From Nephromyces sp. MM_2019 (lineage: Eukaryota > Apicomplexa > Aconoidasida > Nephromycida), in assembly GCA_015657535.1 (NCBI GenBank), contig JADHZB010000147.1:1-14721 (forward strand): a stretch of 14,721 nucleotides of DNA. The letters run 5' to 3'. The notes under the pieces were generated by a model that was not told where the DNA came from, did no database searches, and was given only the letters and a program-made list of their open reading frames with translations. The position numbers were made by a program, and so were the translations under genes. This document shows positions 1 to 9,868 of the stretch, in pieces (position 1 is the stretch's first letter; every line of letters begins with the position of its first letter).

Positions 1-90
<90 letters not shown>
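1..90. repeat. (TG)45 microsatellite
   Basis: This is an uninterrupted run of TG dinucleotides, 45 units, starting at the window edge, so its true length is unknown. It ends abruptly in AT-rich unique sequence. The same dinucleotide, as TG or CA, recurs throughout the introns and spacers of the window. Nothing in it resembles a telomeric repeat with a G-run. Confidence 0.98.
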
Positions 91-92
<2 letters not shown>

Positions 93-406
93 ATATATTA
101 AGTAGATTTCTTTGCGTAGACTTCACCTATGCATGTCAATTGATTAGCTAGGAACTTTTTCGCTATATTTTGTCGTTAGCCATACTCGTAGCTACAAAAG
201 GAAGGAAGTTGAAAGCTTGTATACAAAATAAGAGCTATTAGATGGCTTCGCATGTTACTACACGCCAGGGAACTCATTAGATTTGGCCTATGGTACTCCT
301 CTATAGCAACCGCGACGATATATCTGATCGTCTACTAGAGACTTGTTGTTATCCCTCTTTGGTTCTAAAATTTTTCTTCTGGTACTTCTCTCTCTCCTAG
401 CCTTTA
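91..406. other. Unique sequence with no supportable gene
   Basis: This stretch has ordinary base composition and short open frames on both strands that are interrupted by stops and have no convincing splice sites. It lies just beyond the inferred stop codon of the small minus-strand gene, so its right part is probably 3' flank. An AATAAA hexamer on the minus strand (about 404-409) overlaps that stop codon and could act as a polyadenylation signal. Confidence 0.4.
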
Positions 407-972
407 TTATCTTTCTGTGTGCGCGTGTGTGTGGCATTCCCAAAGTATCGGCGTAGCCATAGCAGCAAGTGGTGCTCCTATATGGTGTGCTGAACGACTT
501 GACTTGATAAAATCTACTGTCAAGACAGTATCATTCTGCCAAGATTAAGGCAGGGTGTGCAGTAATGATAAGGAAATGATTCTACACACATTTGCTGAAT
601 GTGTGTGCGATGGCTGAAAGATGACTTCATGAAGAGTGTGAGAGTGTTGTGTAGTGCATAGATGGTGCTGTGTGATGCACAGGTAGTGCTGTGTAGTACA
701 CACACAGTGCTTTCTATAAGCATCAGCTTGTTTGAATCCTCCTAGGTGGAGGCTATGATAGACTTGCTGCAAAAAAATGGAACCGTGGAGCTATATTGTA
801 GGAAAAACACCCACACACACACGCGCACACACAAGCACACACACACGCGCACACACAAGCACACACACACGCTTCTGTAGAAAAACTTTACAATATCTGT
901 ATGGCTAACACACGTACGCACACACGTGTTCGTGTATGGCATCTTCCAGAGAATCCTCAACGATTTTCTCAT
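407..972 (-). CDS. Probable small three-exon gene, unrecognised ~90-residue protein
   Basis: I do not recognise this protein. Three minus-strand exons fit together in phase: 972-871 (34 codons from ATG), 766-706, and 516-407 ending in TAA. The second exon follows a strong acceptor (a T-run then GCAG), its donor is a GTGTGT, and the third follows TTGACAG. Predicted segments include HTDIVKFFYRS, VYHSLHLGGFKQADAYRK and SSRSAHHIGAPLAAMATPIL, whose composition is far less repetitive than the flanking DNA. The N-terminus (MRKSLRILWKM) is basic and hydrophobic with no acidic residues, compatible with a mitochondrial presequence; that is inference. Introns are 104 and 189 bases and TG-rich in sense. 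An alternative first exon reads ENA-like acidic sequence (KIVEDSLEDAIHEH) in another frame at about 966-919, joined through a 19-base intron. Opposite-strand frames are also open over exons 2 and 3, so strand and exon 1 are not certain. Confidence 0.4.
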
Positions 973-1715
973 AAGCACACACACAAATCTTCTTAATCTT
1001 TAAAGAGGATTACCGTTTTACTCTTCTATCGTATGATTAATGCCTACACAATCCAATAGTTAACCTCACGCTGGTGCGTGCGATCTGCGTGTAGAAAAAA
1101 GAGTAAGATAACCTGCTTCATAACCTATGAATGCTACGTGCCTACATTAGTGTTTGCATATGTGTGTGTGCGTCTTAGGGTGCATAGTACACTGCTCAAC
1201 GGACTTCTGAGAGTGTGAAGGATAATAAAATGTGCCTCTGTAGCAGAAAGTAGTGTGCAAACGTCAATGTTTTCTTTTTAGCAGACTTCTACATCAAATG
1301 AGTGTACATACACTCACAAAAATCACTTCTTTGTGTGTGCAAATACTTTATACCCACACCCGCCACTTCGTTGCGTGCATATGATATGCCCCCGCGAAAA
1401 AACACTTCACACCTTACATAAACCCACCACAATCACTTCACTGTGTGCGCACACACTGCACATCGACAGTTACCACTCACTTTGTCTACATACGACATAC
1501 CCATAACTTCGCGATGTGCAAAAAATGCTACACACTACACATCCACAAATTCACTGCAATCTCCTCGCAGACAAACGAAACACTCTCATACCCTGAAAAT
1601 CACACATACACACACAAACTGTATTTTAAACGCTGAGGAATACGATAAACACACTTATGTGTGCGACTAATTGTATCTACAAAATTCTGATGCCTGGTTA
1701 GCCGTTTCTTCATCA
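973..1715. other. Spacer between the small gene and NOP2
   Basis: No gene is supportable here. The stretch holds the 5' flank of the small minus-strand gene and the 3' flank of NOP2. It contains CA-rich patches at about 1560-1660 and a 16-base inverted repeat at 1300-1315. Short open frames on the plus strand at 1443-1670 are His/Thr-rich products of CA repeats and look non-coding. Confidence 0.5.
1300..1315. repeat. Inverted repeat GAGTGTA-CA-TACACTC
   Basis: Seven-base arms GAGTGTA and TACACTC flank a CA centre. The 12-base core GTGTACATACAC at 1302-1313 is a member of the GTGTACNTACAC family found across the window. It lies between the small gene and NOP2. Confidence 0.8.
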
Positions 1716-3204
1716 TCACTTTCGCTTACTCACAGGCTTACGGCCTTTCATTCGACGATTATTCTCTCCAGCCTTTTTTTTGCCCTTAAATTTCCCCCCC
1801 TTCTTCCCAGCAAAGCTACCCATATGCTTTCGCTGAATTCTCATATTTTCCCCTTTTTTCTTCAATGAAGCGCTAGGATTTCCATCAACTTTACTGGGTG
1901 TACGTACACCCCCCACCCTATTATTAGAGTTCAAATCTTTCCCCCGGGGCTTAGCGTCTTCCACGATTTTTTTGACGAACTTCTTATTTGAAGATAACGG
2001 AGAAGACGTAGTTTCATTGCTTTTGTGTGTGAAGGATACCTGGGAAGCAATCAAAGAGAAAACAAAACACACGGATTAGAATCTGAGCAAAGAACCTACT
2101 TGAGAAGAGCACCATGACATTTTTACGTGCGTATGTGCTTCTCGGTGTACATACACTGCTGCACCCACGTGTGTACACGAAAAAAAGGACAAAAAAGAAC
2201 AAAAGAGATAAGACCAGAAAAAACCGATACAGGAACAGGCAAATGGCTAGCACACAGCTAAAAGAAGAAAAACAAACATAAAAAACGTCATTTGAAGCAA
2301 ATTGAGAAAACTTTTAGAGCAAAAGCATTGAGAGGAGGAAGGAACAAAGCAAACACCCAAAACAACAACGCGAAAATTCAAGCAGAAACAACTACCTGTA
2401 AAACGGAATATAAAGAGCAAAAAGCGTCAAAAACTTCATATTGAAGCAGAAAACCACATTTAAAGTAAAATAACATCACAATCAATTGTGGAAGAGATTT
2501 TGTGTTGAAGAGAGGTTGGTAGGAAGAAAATTCTCCTTCATCTCAAAAATCGCAGAAAAAAGTAGAGAATGCGAGAAAAAACTACCTTTTCTTTCTTTTT
2601 TTTTGAGCTCTTCAATTCCTTCTTTAGTGCCGAAGAAGATCGGCCGTCATCATCTTCTGTAACTTCCAGCGATATTTCAGTTTTCTCAGGGCTAACCTCT
2701 TCCTGTGAAGTTTTTACAATGAAAATTTGAGATGCAGAACTGAAGAGTCGAGGCAAGCAGTGCGAAAAATGATATGCTCAGTGTACCTACACCGGGAAAA
2801 AAAACAAATCGACACAAGGCAACAATACCTTGAAAAAAATGCAAATTTTTAGAGGTAAATCAGCTCAGTAAGCGTAAGGACATCACACAAGCATAAAGAG
2901 CAAATTGCAGACACAAAGAAACACACACTCACAAGCAAAGAAAACAAAAGCGCACACACTCACAAGCACCCGAAAATAGACAAAAATGTAAACACACAAA
3001 TAAGCCGTTATCCTGTTATAAGACACATATTCCAGCCTTATAAAACACACACACTAATTTACCTCAAACTCAAGGGCTGAATTCATCATCTTTTCAGTCC
3101 ACATTTCTTTGCCCCAAATCTTCACCTGCTCGTTTTGTTTTCTTCTATCCTTTGGAACTCGTGAAGGGATTGCATCAGCAACCTTTGAAACATAAGAAAC
3201 CCAA

Positions 3205-3243
<39 letters not shown>

Positions 3244-6200
3244 GGCACACGCAGTATTGGAAAAAACATCTAATAACATTTAGCATGCGAGTAAACCTGT
3301 ACACACACATATATGGTATAAACTCAAACGTATAGCTGCACACACACACGCACACAGAAAATTTCACACACTATAACACAAGTCTACCAGTTACCTTCTT
3401 GAACTTTGCTACGAAGAAACCGTCCATATTGTGAACGTGTGGATAAAACCTGCGAGCGTGCTTAGCGATGGAAGGATGAAATCGACTCTCTTGAAAACTA
3501 GAAAACGCAGGAACTCCAAAATCAACTCCTGAAGATGAAGGGGAGGGAAGAGAAGAGTGATAATAGGAAGAAGAGAGAGAACAAGAGGAGTAAATAGAGG
3601 AAAAAAGAAGAAAAAAAAAAACAGAGAAAAGAAAGAAGATGCAAAAGAAGAGAAAGTTCGTTAAAAAGGTAAAACATGAAGCATCATCACCAGTGATACG
3701 GTTATAAATAGAAAGAACTGGTAAAATAATGATAATTTGATCAAAAGAAAGAGAAAGAGAAGAAAAAGGTTTCACACAAATTATAAGGCCGAAAAATACA
3801 TACGCACACACACACAAACACACACACACATTCACATTTATATCCACACACATACGCCTGCAAGCAGGCAACCAATATAGGCTCACCCAGAGGCATTAGT
3901 TTTACTTGGCGAACTTTAAGGGCGTGATTCACCACCGCTTCATTCTCCTCTATTGAAAGACTGAAATTCGAGAATAAACACACAATTTAACACATGCTCA
4001 CACACTCACACAAATCCTTAATGAGCCACGGAGTTAACTCAATCAAAATGGAAAAGCTAAAACTATGAAAGGGCAGCTAGAGGGGTGTACGTACACTTGA
4101 TGCGCAGAATAAAGCTGATTCTCCTTGTAGGCAAACGAAGATCTCTTAAACTACAAATTCTGAAGAACATGCTTCTATTTGGTCAGCTGAAGCTACTGCT
4201 TCAATAAGAAGACTCACACACACCAAGCAGACTAGCACACATCAAGGAGATTAATACAGCAATATACACTTGCATGAGTCAAACATCGCACATACAGTAA
4301 GGCTTTCATTTACTCTCTCAGCTAGCTGAAATTACGTACTTTCAAAGCTACGCCCTACACTCTTTGCTAGATAAATAAAGGAAACTGCACACACTCTTGA
4401 AGACAGATAAAATATTAGGGGGCTATGCACTCCAGCACACACACAAATCTATAGAATGAAACACACACATTCAAATCTAGAGAACGAAATACACACTAAA
4501 ACTATTAGTACCTGCAAGTAGAGTATACTATATATCCTCCAGTCTTGGAAGAAGCACTCACTATATCAATAGCTGCTAGTAATAGCTCTCGCTGTAGCAC
4601 CGAATGCGAAGCAAACTCCTCAGCTGTACGCCTTATCTGAAAGAAAAATAACAACACACACACTAATCTGTCAACACAACATACCTCAACACGCACACCT
4701 TGATCCATCAAGACACACAACTGATCGCGAACACACACACACACACACAAAAGTGCTACAAACCCTAGGGCTACTATATACTACAAGAGGCGTACTTAAC
4801 CGACAAAACACATTCATCACACCCCAGGAAACGCTTTCATCATTAATACTGAACGTGAAAGAGTGTGTATGTGTGTGTGTGCCGGTATCAGTGTATTCGT
4901 ACATCTGTGCGTGTGCAAGCGTGAGTGTGCGTTCATGAGTGTGTGCGTGTTCATTGTGTACCCTTATTCGTATGTGTGTCACGAACCTTCACACTAGGAT
5001 CTCTAGAGATGATACCTAAGCCTGAACAGGGAGCATCAATCAAAACTCTATCAAGTCCCCCAAGATTCTCTCTCAGACCCTTTCCATCCATGTTAGAAAC
5101 TACAGCATTACTTATTCCCATCCTGTATAGAATATGAAAAAAGGAGAGTACAGATTACGCACACACTCACGACCACACACACAAATACAGCCACAAAGCC
5201 ACACACACAAACACAGCCAAAAAAACACACACAGAATGACACAACACACACAAAAACACAACCACATAAACACATACTCTACACATACCACACAAACCAC
5301 GCACACCACACACACACACACACACAACACACACCCCAACACATACACATTCACCTGTGAAGATTCGCAACAAGAGCGTTGCATCGCATGCGATCAATGT
5401 CATTAGCAAGTAGAACCCCAGAATTCTTCATCAATTGGCCAATATAAGTAGTCTTGCCTCCAGGAGCTGCTGCCATATCTAAGACCTTTTCTCCTACATA
5501 CACACACGTTGCAAGAAAACTACACACTAGCAACACACACAACGCACGCATAGATTCACCAGGTGCACCCTAAAATGGTCAATCCAATACTCCCACACAC
5601 ATATAAGCCCGATCCAGCACTCCCACACACACGCATATTGAATCCTAATCCAACAGTCTCACACACACACTTTCAATCCTGCACACACAGGCACACAAAT
5701 ACATTCATATCTCACCCACCCCCCCCCCTAAACACACACTTCATTCACTCTACTTACCAGGCTGAGGAGCTAGTGCTATCACTGGAATGAATGAAGAAGC
5801 TGATTGCAGCATATAGTGCCCCGCCAAGTACTCTGGAGTAGCTCCCAAAGGCACAGTAGAATCGTAGACCTTTAAGCCTACCTTCGACCAATCTCCTAGA
5901 GGATCTACATTAGCTCCTCTCTTAATCAGAACTTGAGCCAAATCGCGTCTGAAGGAAGTGGTATGTGTGTGTTGACGTGTGTGTTGGTATGCCTCGCGTC
6001 TGCTGGTGAGTGCTGGTGTGTCTTGAGCCTATTTACATGTGTTCGGGTGTCTTCAGTCTGCTGGTGTGTGCCGATTTTTGTGTGTCTTGTGTCTCTTTGT
6101 GTGTGTTGGTGTTGGTGTGTATTCTGTGAGTTTGTGTGTGTTGCTCTATGCGTTAGTTTGTTTTTGGTTATGTGCTGGTGCGTATTTTATTGTGTATCTT

Positions 6201-8958
6201 TGCGTGCTTCTTTGTGTGCTGGTATGTTGGCGTGTGCGTTGCAGTATCTTGTGATGTGTGTGCAAGGATGCTTGTCGAAGTGGTTCTACGTGCTTGTGCA
6301 TGTGTGTGTGCCACAGAACGCGTTTATTTGTGTTAAGACATGATACAGTGCATGAGCCACTCTGAGCGTGCGCCAGGGTAGATGCAGAGAGGATTTGATG
6401 AATGCATGTGCAGGTTTATGTACAGCCTAAGCTTCGCAGCAAGCTTGAGGATGTGCCTCTAGAAGGCGTGTGCGTCTAGCAAGCGTGTGTATACGGTAGT
6501 TTGTAAGCAGCAGCAGGTTCGATGTGGGGGGCTAGAAAGGAACAGAATGGTAAAAACCGTAGAGCTGTGTGTACAAACAAGTGTGCCAAAGGAGTTTGTT
6601 CACACACAAGTGCTTGGAAGGTTGTGTGTGCATACAAAAGCATTGAAGGCTATGAGTGCAAAGTAGTGCATCAGCTGAATACCTGCGAGTTTTCAGTGTA
6701 TTTGTCCTCAGAGTTAACGGCCTGCGCTGCTCATTTGCTTCGAAGAATTCAATAGCCTCAGATGGCTTCAGCAGCTGGACGGTAATGGGGGAGGCAAAGG
6801 AATCAGACTAGAAAGGCGAATTTGTAGCCCAACAGGCACGCATACAAAATACGCACACACAAACATAGGGACGCACAAAAACAAGCAAGTATAAACAAAT
6901 GCACCAATCGAGCAACGCAAAAGAATACAATGGGCACACAAAAAAACATAAACACACAAGAAACAAAAAACAAGCACACACAACACACACACCTTCAAGA
7001 AGTAAGCTGCCAATTCACTTGAGTACTGATAATAGTACGAGACATCTTCTGCCAGACGATGCAACACCTCAGCTCTCGTCAGCTTCAGACCAAACCTCTC
7101 TCTCGCCTTATTCCAACTATCAAGTATCAAAACTGTGTCGTCCATCCTCTGCTTAACAGTAGGCAAATCATCCATCTTCATTAGATTCAATGGCATCTCA
7201 GAAAAGGCTTTCACTGTGTCTGTGGGGTAAGAAAGATGAAGCATATTGCAATAGTTATCGTTCAAATAGACACACACACACAAGCAATGTTACCAAAAAA
7301 AGCGAAAAAAAAAATTTATCAAAGGTAAAAACTCACACACACACGGTGCGAACCCTGGCTATGAATGGGTGATGAATTAAATTGCAGAGATACACAAACA
7401 TTGAGATGTAAATACACACAGGGATACATATAAAGAGGGACACATATGCAGACAACACACAGAGATACACACGCAAAGATATATATACAGATAGGCACAA
7501 ATACACAGAGGTACACGAACAGATAGCACATAGAGATACATATACATAGATAAATATGCATATACACAAGCACACGCACATATAAACACGCCACACACAC
7601 AACGAACAAACAAACAGACAGACACACGTACACACACAGAAGGAGGAATAAGGTGAACTTCCATCACTTTTTTTCTAAGGAAAAACATTAAAGCTAGAAA
7701 AAAGGCAAAAACCGTAACAAACACGGGTAAACATTAAGTTAGAAAGTCGCCAGTAGAGTGAGTAGTTAAAGAGCCCACACACACTTAAGCAAATATCTCA
7801 AACACACAAAATAAGAGCAAACATCCCACACACATAAAACTGGACCAAATATCTCACACACAAAGCAGAAAAGAGCCGAATACATCATCAATAGACACAT
7901 TAAGAAAAAAAACACAGAAGCCTATGCGTATAAAACATCATTTTCCTTGCAATTTCAAGCTTAAAACGAGCTCTTCATTCTTCTAAAATACAGGAGGGAT
8001 CTTGAGATGAAGCAGCCCAATCCTTGAAGACGAGTGCAAAACGACTAACCATGAAAAATATGCTTTACTTCCACTCTTTACACATCAAAACCCCAGATAT
8101 CTAGTCGTGTGTGTGAGCGTAAATAGCAGCTAGTTTCTTCAGCTCTTCAAGGTATAAACATATTTCATCAGTTACCTCATGCATACGTGTGTCTATCGTG
8201 TGTTTGTAAGCTTGTCTACCCCCGTGTGTACATTTTCCAGCTATATAACCTTCAAGAGCAGATTCTTCAACTTCATCCTCCTGCTCCGCTTTTAAAGCTC
8301 CATCCTGCTTCTGTTTAGCTTTCTGTAACTCCAACCCTGCAGATCTTTTCTCCATCTTCCGAAAGTCCTGATCATCATCGCCCATCTCATCTTCATCACT
8401 GTCTTCACCGGAATGCTCGTCAGCTTCATCATCTTCATCTTCATCTGTTTCTTCATCAAATTTTAAAGGGATTGTCTTTTTGCCCATGTTCACCAAAGGT
8501 TGTTTTTTTTTTACTTTGCTATCCTTTTTTTTATCATTCTCTTTGATACCACCCTCATCATCATCTTCTTCTTCATCATCTTCATCATCTTCATCACTAT
8601 CTTCACCATCTTCATTATCATCTTCATCATCTTCATTATCATCTTCATTTTCATCTTCATCATCATCTTTATTATCATCTTCATCACCCACCTCTTCATC
8701 ATCCTCATCATCACGCTCTTCAATCCCCCCCTTCTCAACATTTTCACGCTGAAGCTTCTGTTTCTTCATCCTCTTTTCATACTCTTCCTCATCTTCCTCC
8801 GCATCATAAACACCTTCTCCCTCCTCATCAAAAATCATCTTTTTTTCCTTCACACGCAACTCTGTTTTCTTCTTAATAGAAGGATGCAGCCCATCAGATG
8901 ATAAGCGCTTTCTTTTCTCCATCCCCATCAAAGGTTGCTGAGCTATGCCTCTTGCCAT
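1716..8958 (-). CDS. NOP2/NSUN1 rRNA (cytosine-C5)-methyltransferase, 12 exons
   Basis: This is a nucleolar AdoMet-dependent m5C methyltransferase of large-subunit rRNA, needed for 60S biogenesis in other eukaryotes. Inferred exons (minus): 8958-8220 (or 8250), 7219-6993, 6774-6683, 5948-5758, 5493-5355, 5122-4987, 4636-4512, 3960-3887, 3528-3395, 3182-3063, 2702-2586, 2039-1716. All junctions are GT-AG and phase-consistent, giving about 800 residues (human about 810, yeast about 620). The order is an acidic N-terminus (D/E-rich near 43-60, 79-136, 168-197), then [11 protein letters not shown] and [16 protein letters not shown], and [17 protein letters not shown]. The AdoMet loop [13 protein letters not shown] is near residue 420. 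The motif IV cysteine in DAPCSG is near 495 and the catalytic cysteine in YSTCS near 549. RFHPS and [20 protein letters not shown] close the domain, followed by a Lys-rich tail (last exon) ending KPVSKRK. The exon 1 donor is the one unsettled junction: GTTATA at 8249 and GTAGAC at 8219 are both in phase. The exon 2-3 junction is about three residues shorter than yeast Nop2. Confidence 0.93.
1896..1911. promoter_or_regulatory. Perfect 16-base palindrome in the last NOP2 exon
   Basis: GGGTGTACGTACACCC is its own reverse complement and contains GTGTACGTACAC. It lies within coding sequence (encoding VRT and neighbouring residues) and adjoins a C-run on the plus strand. A regulatory role is inference from its recurrence in the window. 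Confidence 0.35.
2040..2585 (-). other. NOP2 intron 11
   Basis: 546 bases, A-rich on the plus strand (T-rich in the transcript), with GTGTACATACAC at 2145-2156 and CGTGTGTACACG at 2168-2179. No other coding signal. The intron ends at acceptor TTCCCAG before 2039. Confidence 0.7.
2703..3062 (-). other. NOP2 intron 10
   Basis: 360 bases with CA-rich patches at 2920-3050 and a GTGTACCTACAC element at 2781-2792. No other coding signal. Confidence 0.7.
3204..3243. repeat. (AC)n(AT)n compound microsatellite
   Basis: An uninterrupted AC run passes directly into AT repeats, inside the NOP2 intron between exons 9 and 10. Confidence 0.9.
3529..3886 (-). other. NOP2 intron 8
   Basis: 358 bases with purine-rich plus strand at 3540-3660 (pyrimidine-rich in the transcript, ahead of acceptor CTTCAG) and CA repeats at 3800-3860. 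The apparent 171-codon frame at 3371-3886 is this intron read together with exon 9. Confidence 0.75.
3961..4511 (-). other. NOP2 intron 7
   Basis: 551 bases between the YSTC exon and the SIEENEAV exon. Mostly unique sequence with scattered ACACAC patches and one exact GTGTACGTACAC palindrome at 4085-4096. No further gene seen. Confidence 0.75.
4085..4096. promoter_or_regulatory. GTGTACGTACAC palindrome
   Basis: Exact 12-base palindrome, identical to the core at 1898-1909, preceded by a G-run (GAGGGG). It lies in a NOP2 intron. Function unknown. Confidence 0.35.
4637..4986 (-). other. NOP2 intron 6
   Basis: Between the DAPCSG exon and the YSTC exon. It contains (CA)n on the plus strand at about 4732-4749, then switches to a TG-rich stretch at 4862-4980. 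No other coding signal is seen. Confidence 0.75.
5949..6682 (-). other. NOP2 intron 3, TG-rich on the plus strand
   Basis: This 734-base intron has the opposite repeat polarity to most NOP2 introns. From 5960 to 6320 the plus strand reads TGTGTTGGTGTG-like DNA, so the NOP2 transcript is CA-rich here and TG-rich elsewhere. 6340-6680 is mostly unique sequence with no gene I can support. The flanking split codon (CGC AG, then A) restores the conserved KTRRRDLAQ sequence, so both boundaries are secure. Confidence 0.8.
7220..8219 (-). other. NOP2 intron 1
   Basis: About 1 kb, CA-rich on the plus strand. 7380-7600 is an imperfect run of short units resembling ACACAGAGATACACA with interspersed ATATAT. 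7770-7860 has dispersed CACACA patches. No second gene is supportable in it. The acceptor CCCCACAG before 7219 is clear. Confidence 0.65.
8220..8958 (-). other. NOP2 exon 1: acidic N-terminal extension
   Basis: The ATG at 8958 opens [10 protein letters not shown], then a Lys/Arg-rich stretch, then long Asp/Glu runs coded mostly by GAT, GAA and GAG triplets (about 8540-8830). Acidic N-termini are usual in Nop2 proteins and are not catalytic. The antisense frames give poly-Ser and Ile/Phe-rich shadows that should not be annotated. The open frame continues to 8101, but residues after about 8220 ([13 protein letters not shown] and on) have no counterpart I know in the family and are probably intron. 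Confidence 0.75.
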
Positions 8959-9076
8959 CTTCTACTCGCTGGCCTTTCCCCGAGGAGGGAGTCTGCTTGT
9001 GTATTTGATGATTATAGCCACGAGCGGCGGTATATGTGTGCTGCGTGTGCTGTGTGTGTGCTTTTCTCTGGAGAGG

Positions 9077-9085
9077 TATATATAA
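9077..9085. promoter_or_regulatory. Possible TATA-like element
   Basis: TATATATAA lies about 120 bases upstream of the NOP2 ATG and is nearly symmetric, so it could serve either strand. It is the only such element in this part of the spacer. Support is composition only, and many protists lack canonical TATA boxes. Confidence 0.18.
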
Positions 9086-9282
9086 CTTAAACAGCGGCAA
9101 CACGGGGGCTTTAAGGCCGAGAATATACGCAGAGGCATTAAAGTGTGTATTATCCTTCAAACGAAGGAAGAAGTGGATGAAAATTAGCGATCTGAACTGC
9201 TATGCGATAAGAGAAAATTTGATTCGAAGTGATGCGCTTAGAAGCTTATGTCGAGAGCTTCGGCTGTGTGTGTTCAGATAGT

Positions 9283-9440
9283 GTGTGTGTTGGGGTGGTG
9301 TGTGTGTGTCGTTTGTGTTGGGGTAGTGACGGTGTGTATTGGGTTAGTATGTATGTGTTGGCGTAGTGTGTGTTGGGGTAGTGTCGGTGTGTGCTGGGGT
9401 TGTGTGTTGTGTCTGTTATGCATGATGCGTGTGTTGGGTA
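9283..9440. repeat. Imperfect TGTGTTGGGGTAGTG repeats
   Basis: At least four loosely spaced copies of a TGTGTTGGGGTAGTG-like unit (with GGGGTGGTG and GGCGTAGTG variants) occur in TG-rich sequence. G-runs of four recur at roughly regular intervals on the plus strand. Confidence 0.6.
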
Positions 9441-9479
9441 GTGTGCGTATGATGTATGTGTTCGGGTATGTTCGGCTAT

Positions 9480-9760
9480 ATTGTGTGTTGTGTGTGTCTT
9501 GGTCTACATTGTGTGTGTTGTGTGTGTTTTAGCCTACATTGTATGTGTGTTATGTGTGTTTTAGCCTATATTGTGTGTGTTATGTGTGTTTTGGTCTACG
9601 TTGTGTGTGTGTTGTGTGCGTTTTAGCCTACATTGTGTGCGTGTTATGTGTGTTTTAGCCTATATTGTGTGTGTTATGTGTGTCTTGGTCTACATTGTGT
9701 GCGTGTTATGAGTGTGTTGGCCCACATTGTGTGTGTATTGTGTGCTTGATGTGTGTGCCC
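9480..9760. repeat. Minisatellite, unit about 30-32 bases, about 8-9 copies
   Basis: Each unit starts ATTGTGTG, continues with TGTTATGTGTGTTTT and ends AGCCTAC/T or GGTCTAC. Copies begin near 9480, 9508, 9538, 9570, 9600, 9632, 9664, 9694 and, degenerate, 9726. Unit length alternates between 30 and 32 through TG slippage. The AGCCTA and GGTCTA endings are interleaved, suggesting higher-order duplication. Confidence 0.85.
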
Positions 9761-9850
9761 AAAATCTTCACCATTTCAGCTCAGTTCCAGGCTCACCTGT
9801 AAACTACTGTTACAATATATCGCGCATTTATCTTTACGCACACCTTACAC

Positions 9851-9868
9851 TTCCGTTTAAAAACGGAA
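9851..9868. repeat. Short perfect hairpin
   Basis: TTCCGTTT and AAACGGAA are complementary 8-base arms separated by AA, about 430 bases upstream of the glycosyltransferase-like ATG. No T-run follows, so it is not a typical terminator. Confidence 0.6.

Noticed and set aside
1..90. Telomeric repeat
   Set aside because: A pure TG dinucleotide run without periodic G-blocks, and the same repeat is interspersed in introns.
430..555. Plus-strand exon over 446-545 (reading IGVAIAASGAPIWCAERLDL)
   Set aside because: It is open and not repetitive, but I found no phase-matched partner exons; the minus-strand model links three exons in phase. Not fully excluded.
3371..3886. A single 171-codon minus-strand gene
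   Set aside because: Only the 3528-3395 part matches NOP2; the rest is intron, with CA-repeat-derived Cys/Val runs and a pyrimidine tract before a clean acceptor.
5933..6343. Plus-strand 136-codon Cys/Val-rich frame
   Set aside because: TG repeats read as Cys-Val; it lies within a NOP2 intron whose boundaries are fixed by a conserved split codon.
7319..7724. Three overlapping minus-strand Cys/Val/Tyr-rich frames
   Set aside because: They are translations of CA/TATA-rich intron DNA with no conserved motif.
8480..8901. Plus-strand poly-Ser and Ile/Phe-rich open frames
   Set aside because: They are the antisense of GAT/GAA-type codons in the acidic NOP2 exon; composition explains them fully.
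9480..9760. CRISPR array
   Set aside because: Units are contiguous with no unique spacers, in a eukaryotic, TG-rich setting.
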